From Hemibagrus wyckioides (Eukaryota; Chordata; Actinopteri; Siluriformes; Bagridae), in assembly GCF_019097595.1 (NCBI RefSeq), contig NC_080717.1:25817876-25881875 (forward strand): DNA of 64,000 bases. Direction: 5' to 3'. Shown here in pieces: positions 60,291 through 64,000 of the stretch; positions within the stretch are counted from its first letter, which is position 1; each line of letters opens with the position of its first letter. The notes under the pieces are model-generated. The model was not told the origin of the DNA and made no database searches. It was given only the letters and a program-made list of their open reading frames with translations. Both the position numbers and the translations under genes were made by a program.

Positions 60291-60837
60291 CCACCGGAGA
60301 GTGTAATGACGAGCGATTCACTTGACAGGTGAATCAGAATCGGTCGAAGCCTTTCTTACTGAATCGACTCCTTTTTGTTTGTTACGATAATGGATGTGAA
60401 GAGTTTTAAAATATTATTTTTAAAATACCCGGAATCTTCATTGAGGCGCTAGGTGCACGGGGCGTGGCACGGTTTCATCACATCAGCCGTCGCCGGTTCT
60501 GTGTTTAAAACCCCGGCGATTTAATCTAGATCATTTTGTCTACTAAACATAAAAAAATAAAATAAATAAAATAATATAAAATAAAATGTTCAAGCATATA
60601 AGGCTTGTGATTGGCTAGTTTAGCTGTGATTGACGGGCGAGAGAGTGTAAGCCCCGCCCACCTAGGTAGCACAGCCGATTTGCGACAAGTGTCACGCGAC
60701 ACGCTCATTTTCTGTGAAGGACAAATCGACATTATGCAAATTAGGAATGAAGCTGGGAAGCTCCTACCAGCACTGTCACATACACATTACCGCACTGTGA
60801 AATTCTGTCTTCACATATCCCATCCTTGGGGGTTAGG

Positions 60838-60990
60838 GGTCAGAGCACAGGGTCAGCCATGATGCAGCAGCCCTGGAGCAGGCTGGGTTGGGGGCCTTGC
60901 TCAAGGGCCGAACAGTGGTAGCTTGGCGGTTAAAGGCTTAAACCCTGATCTTCCCAAAGCCTTAACCACCTGAGCCACCACCACCTACAG
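60838..60990 (+). mobile_element. SINE-like repeat fragment, intergenic
   Basis: GGGGCCTTGCTCAAGGGCC, then AACAGTGGTAGCTTGGCGG and CCTTAACCACCTGAGCCACC, is a common teleost short repeat, the same family as the ends seen near 51.9 and 55.35 kb. Confidence 0.6.
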
Positions 60991-61778
60991 GCACCCGAGA
61001 CATCAGTGTCCGATCTCACTACTGCTCTTTCAGCTAAATGAACACGAATCCAAGCCAAAATCTAGTGTGAATCCTCTCCAGAAGAGTGGAGCTTATTATA
61101 ACAGGAAAGGGGAATAAATCTAGAACAAGCACATACAAGTGTGACGATCAGGTGTGTCCGAATAAAGGACATTACAAACAACATGACCATGAATTTAAAC
61201 GTGTGACCGGTGATTTCTCAAGATCCAGACAACTCTTGGTTGGAAAAAAAAATCGTCCAGTGATTAATTCATTTAAATTAATTTCTCTACAAATCCATAA
61301 TATGAAGATGAATAAAACCTAAAAACTTGTGCAACTACTGACATTATGTTATTGTGTTATATATATATATATAAAAAGAAAATCGACTCAGTGAAATGAA
61401 CACACAGTGTGTGTGGTAATGTGTGTGCCTGATGAGGTCAATGAAGGAGAAATCTTAAAGGGGCTTAATTTCTGGATAACTGTTTTGTGTGCGTGGGTGG
61501 AGAAAAGAAAAAATAACAAGTGGGCACTGTGACAGACAAAGTGTTAGGACTTCTGGAGACGAGACCACACACACACACACAACTGGTAGGCAACAGTGAC
61601 TAAAAATACCCTGGCTAAAAATAACTCCATTCTTAATTTGGAGAGCCAGAAATGAAAACAGGTTCGCTGTGCCCTTTGTCTGTTTCTTCATTAAATTTTA
61701 AAGATATATCTTGAGTTATGATCATAAACAAGCCAGAACTCATCAATACTTATACATTTCTATTGTTAAACAAGCTGC

Positions 61779-61856
61779 TTGAGAGAGAGAGAGAGAGAGA
61801 CAGAGAGAGACAGAGAGCGAGAGAGATGGAGTGATGGAGAGAGCGTGAGAGAGCGT

Positions 61857-61896
<40 letters not shown>

Positions 61897-62000
61897 TGGT
61901 CAGATGTAAAGAGAGAGAGCGAGAGAGAAATGGTCAAATGGAGAGAAGGAGAGAGAGAGAGAGAGATGGTCAGATGAGACGAGAGAGAGAGATAGAGATG
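61779..62000 (+). repeat. GA-rich microsatellite, intergenic
   Basis: Imperfect GAGA with GATGGTCAGATG insertions repeated three times, suggesting a higher-order unit. Confidence 0.8.
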
Positions 62001-62079
62001 CTGCAAGATCACCATTAGACCTTTAACCTTTTCTAAAGCAAATATTTATCGGATTGTGATTTGTGAAGTGTTTAATATA

Positions 62080-62763
62080 CACCGACCAGCTATAACATTA
62101 TGACCACCTGCCTAATATTGTGTTGGTCCCCCTTTTGCTGCCAAAACAGCCCTGACCGATCAAGGCCTGAACTCCACTAGATCCCTGAAGGTGTGCTGTG
62201 GGATCTGGCACCAAGATGTTAGCAGCAGATCCTTTAAGTCCTGTAAGTTGTGAGGTGGGGTCTCCATGGATCGGACTTGTTTGTTCAGCACATCCCACAG
62301 ATGCTGGATTGGATTAAGATCTCGGGGAACTTGGAGACCAAGTCAACACCTCAAACTGGTTGCTGTGCTCATCAAACCATTCCTGAACCATTCCTTATCC
62401 TGCTGAAAGAGGCCACAGCCAGCGGAGAATACCGTTTCCATTAAAGGGTGTAGATGTCTGTAACAATGCTTAGGTAGGTGCTACGCGTCAAAGTAACATC
62501 CACATGGATGGCAGGACCCAAGGTTTCCCAGCAGAACATTGCCCAAAGCATGACCCTGCCTCCGCCAGCTTGCCTTCTTCCCTTAGTGCATCCTGGTGCC
62601 ATGTGTTCCCCAGGTAAGCGACGCACACGCACCCGGCCATCCACGTGATGTAAAAGAAAACGTGATTCATCAGACCACTCCACCTTCTTCCATTGCTCCG
62701 TGGTCCAGTTCTGATGCTCATGTGCCCATTGTTGCCGCTTTCGGTGGTGCACAGGAGTCAGCA
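62080..62763 (-). mobile_element. Tc1-like transposon, copy 3, 5'-plus part
   Basis: It begins with the same end as copies 1 and 2 (TATAACATTATGACCACCTG). The minus strand encodes the catalytic half of a Tc1-like transposase, including WKKVEWSDESRFLLHHVDG (first catalytic Asp) and GGRVMLWAMFCWETLGPAIH. Stops and small deletions are present (for example near 62,380). The element is interrupted at 62,763 and resumes at about 63,901. Confidence 0.85.
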
Positions 62764-63900
62764 ATACAGTTCAATATATACCTCGTCTTTTACCCACGGT
62801 TTTCGGTTTGGTTCGGTTCTGATGGCTTCGCAAATTAAAGTGTTTTTTTCATTATTCTTTGCTTAGGTGACAGGAACAGTAAGATGAAAAACTGGTTTTA
62901 GTTGCAATTCTCTTTATTGTACTTAAATGCAAAAATCAACTTGTACACATTAATAGTGTACTGAAAATAGTGAGATATAAAAAATAAAAGATATATAAAA
63001 AATGAACACTGGCAGCTCACAGCACGTCAGCATCATGAACTGCATGGACAATATTCACTGCATTTATCAACTCTTCTGCCAAATTAGTGCTTGTATGACT
63101 TTCATACAGGGGAGGGGTTTAAAGTACAGCGCTCTTTATTTCCCAAACCGACATGTAATGAACAGTAAGGGTGAGATAACTCTCTGCTGCCTGCGAGGTC
63201 CAACTATCTGTTATTAGGGCAAGGCCTTGTGCTTTAGCTAATTCGTTTTCATGTTGTTGTGCGTCTTTTCGTAGAGATTGGGAATGACCTCGGTGCTAAA
63301 AAACAAAAGAAAAAAAGGACGTGGTGGTAGTGTGTACCGGTTCGAGCACTATTATAAGGTGTCGAAAGCCCACATCACCGATCACCAAAAACGGCTGCAA
63401 ATCTTTCTCTCGGAAGCAGCTGGGTATGAATGCTGGAAGGAATCTGCTAGGGACAGTTGCTTTTTGGATGTCTGTGTTACCTGCTCTGCCATCCTGCTTC
63501 CAGACAGTGATATCTCTGGGTGATGTCGCTGCAGATCATGCGATCATGTTGGAAGTATTTCCATTTGAGTAGGTAACTCGTGTGTAACAGTGTTTGCACA
63601 CAGTCATTTTTTTGTTTACCGTTTTTATTTCATTGGCATCATAGTCAACAACAAATCCGAAATGTCCCCACACCACAGATGAAAGAAAAGATCACTGCTC
63701 TCCAGGGTTAGAGTGAAATCTGACACCAGCATCGCAAGCATGGTTAAGCGGCCCAACTTTAGCTCTCACTGATTGGATATTTACTCACGGGGAGGAGTGT
63801 CTGTCTCAGCGCGTAGCCATACAGAACAGGCAAACACAAACAGCAACCGTGTACGTTGTACCGAACGGTTCAATATTATATTGAGTATTGTGGCACCCGT
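62764..63900 (-). mobile_element. hAT-type insertion with decayed BED zinc-finger transposase, nested in Tc1 copy 3
   Basis: About 1.14 kb splits the Tc1-like element. On the minus strand, 63,535-63,690 reads FGFVVDYDANE, then MTVCKHCYTRV and NGNTSNM. After a frame break, LQRHHPEISLSGSR continues to about 63,330. W-FG, C-x2-C, GNTSN and RHHP are the pattern of a BED zinc finger at the start of hAT transposases. The catalytic domain is absent. The ends show weak inverted similarity (CAATAC, CAATATA), and no clear 8-bp target duplication was seen. Confidence 0.7.
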
Positions 63901-64000
63901 AATGTGCACCCTGACTGTTCCTTCCTTGGACAACTTTTGATAGATACTGACCACTGCAGACCGGGAACACCCCACAAGAGCTGCAGTTTAGGAGATGCTC
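63901..64000 (-). mobile_element. Tc1-like transposon, copy 3, continuation to window end
   Basis: ATGTGCACCCTGACTG continues the sequence broken at 62,763, then jumps by internal deletion to TTCCTTCCTTGGACAAC and the helix-turn-helix coding region (minus strand, [17 protein letters not shown]). The far end lies beyond the window. Confidence 0.8.

Noticed and set aside
62441..62764. A 107-codon ORF as a functional gene
   Set aside because: It is the catalytic part of a broken Tc1-like transposase interrupted by another element.

Overview
This is a vertebrate nuclear window, almost certainly from a teleost fish. Genes are split into GT-AG exons, the encoded proteins match vertebrate families closely, and introns and intergenic DNA carry fish-type Tc1-like and hAT transposons, LINE/SINE-like tails, and very long GT/GA and GATA simple repeats. 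The repeat repertoire (many copies of one Tc1-like family) would suit an ostariophysan such as a catfish or characin, but that is only an inference. Gene names rest on remembered vertebrate protein sequences; no database search was possible.

Layout. (1) 1-17,761 (+): the C-terminal three quarters of cep290 (ciliary transition-zone coiled-coil protein), 36 exons whose phases all join, plus one candidate extra 221-codon exon. (2) 18,241-21,811 (-): complete rlig1 (C12orf29, RNA 5'-phosphate/3'-OH ligase), 7 exons, 323 aa, tail-to-tail with cep290. (3) 22,625-24,097 (-): complete borcs5 (lysosome-positioning BORC subunit), 4 coding exons, 195 aa, with an upstream non-coding exon near 24.58 kb. 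(4) 24.9-27.1 kb: transposon-rich spacer. (5) 27,130-47,507 (+): bmal1 (arntl1), the core clock bHLH-PAS activator, with a promoter holding two ROR elements, two 5'-UTR exons and 17 coding exons giving 626 aa. Its 13.4-kb first intron is dominated by a GT/GA minisatellite of over 9 kb with an internal 2.57-kb duplication. (6) 49,784-56,711 (-): btbd10, 7 coding exons, 406 aa from the first visible Met, tail-to-tail with bmal1, with a probable first exon and promoter at 59.86-60.3 kb. (7) 60.3-64 kb: intergenic DNA with a Tc1-like element split by a hAT relic.

The genes are unrelated housekeeping or regulatory genes rather than a pathway. The pairs cep290/rlig1 and bmal1/btbd10 are each neighbours in tail-to-tail orientation in human too (12q21 and 11p15), so the window joins two conserved neighbourhoods with borcs5 (human 12p13) between them.

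Most notable: an in-frame, acidic, 221-codon candidate exon in cep290; a 47-nt bmal1 leader exon that would switch the exon-1 AUG between an upstream ORF ending exactly on the BMAL1 start codon and an in-frame N-terminal extension; the paired RORE promoter; and the giant strand-asymmetric minisatellite inside the clock gene's first intron.
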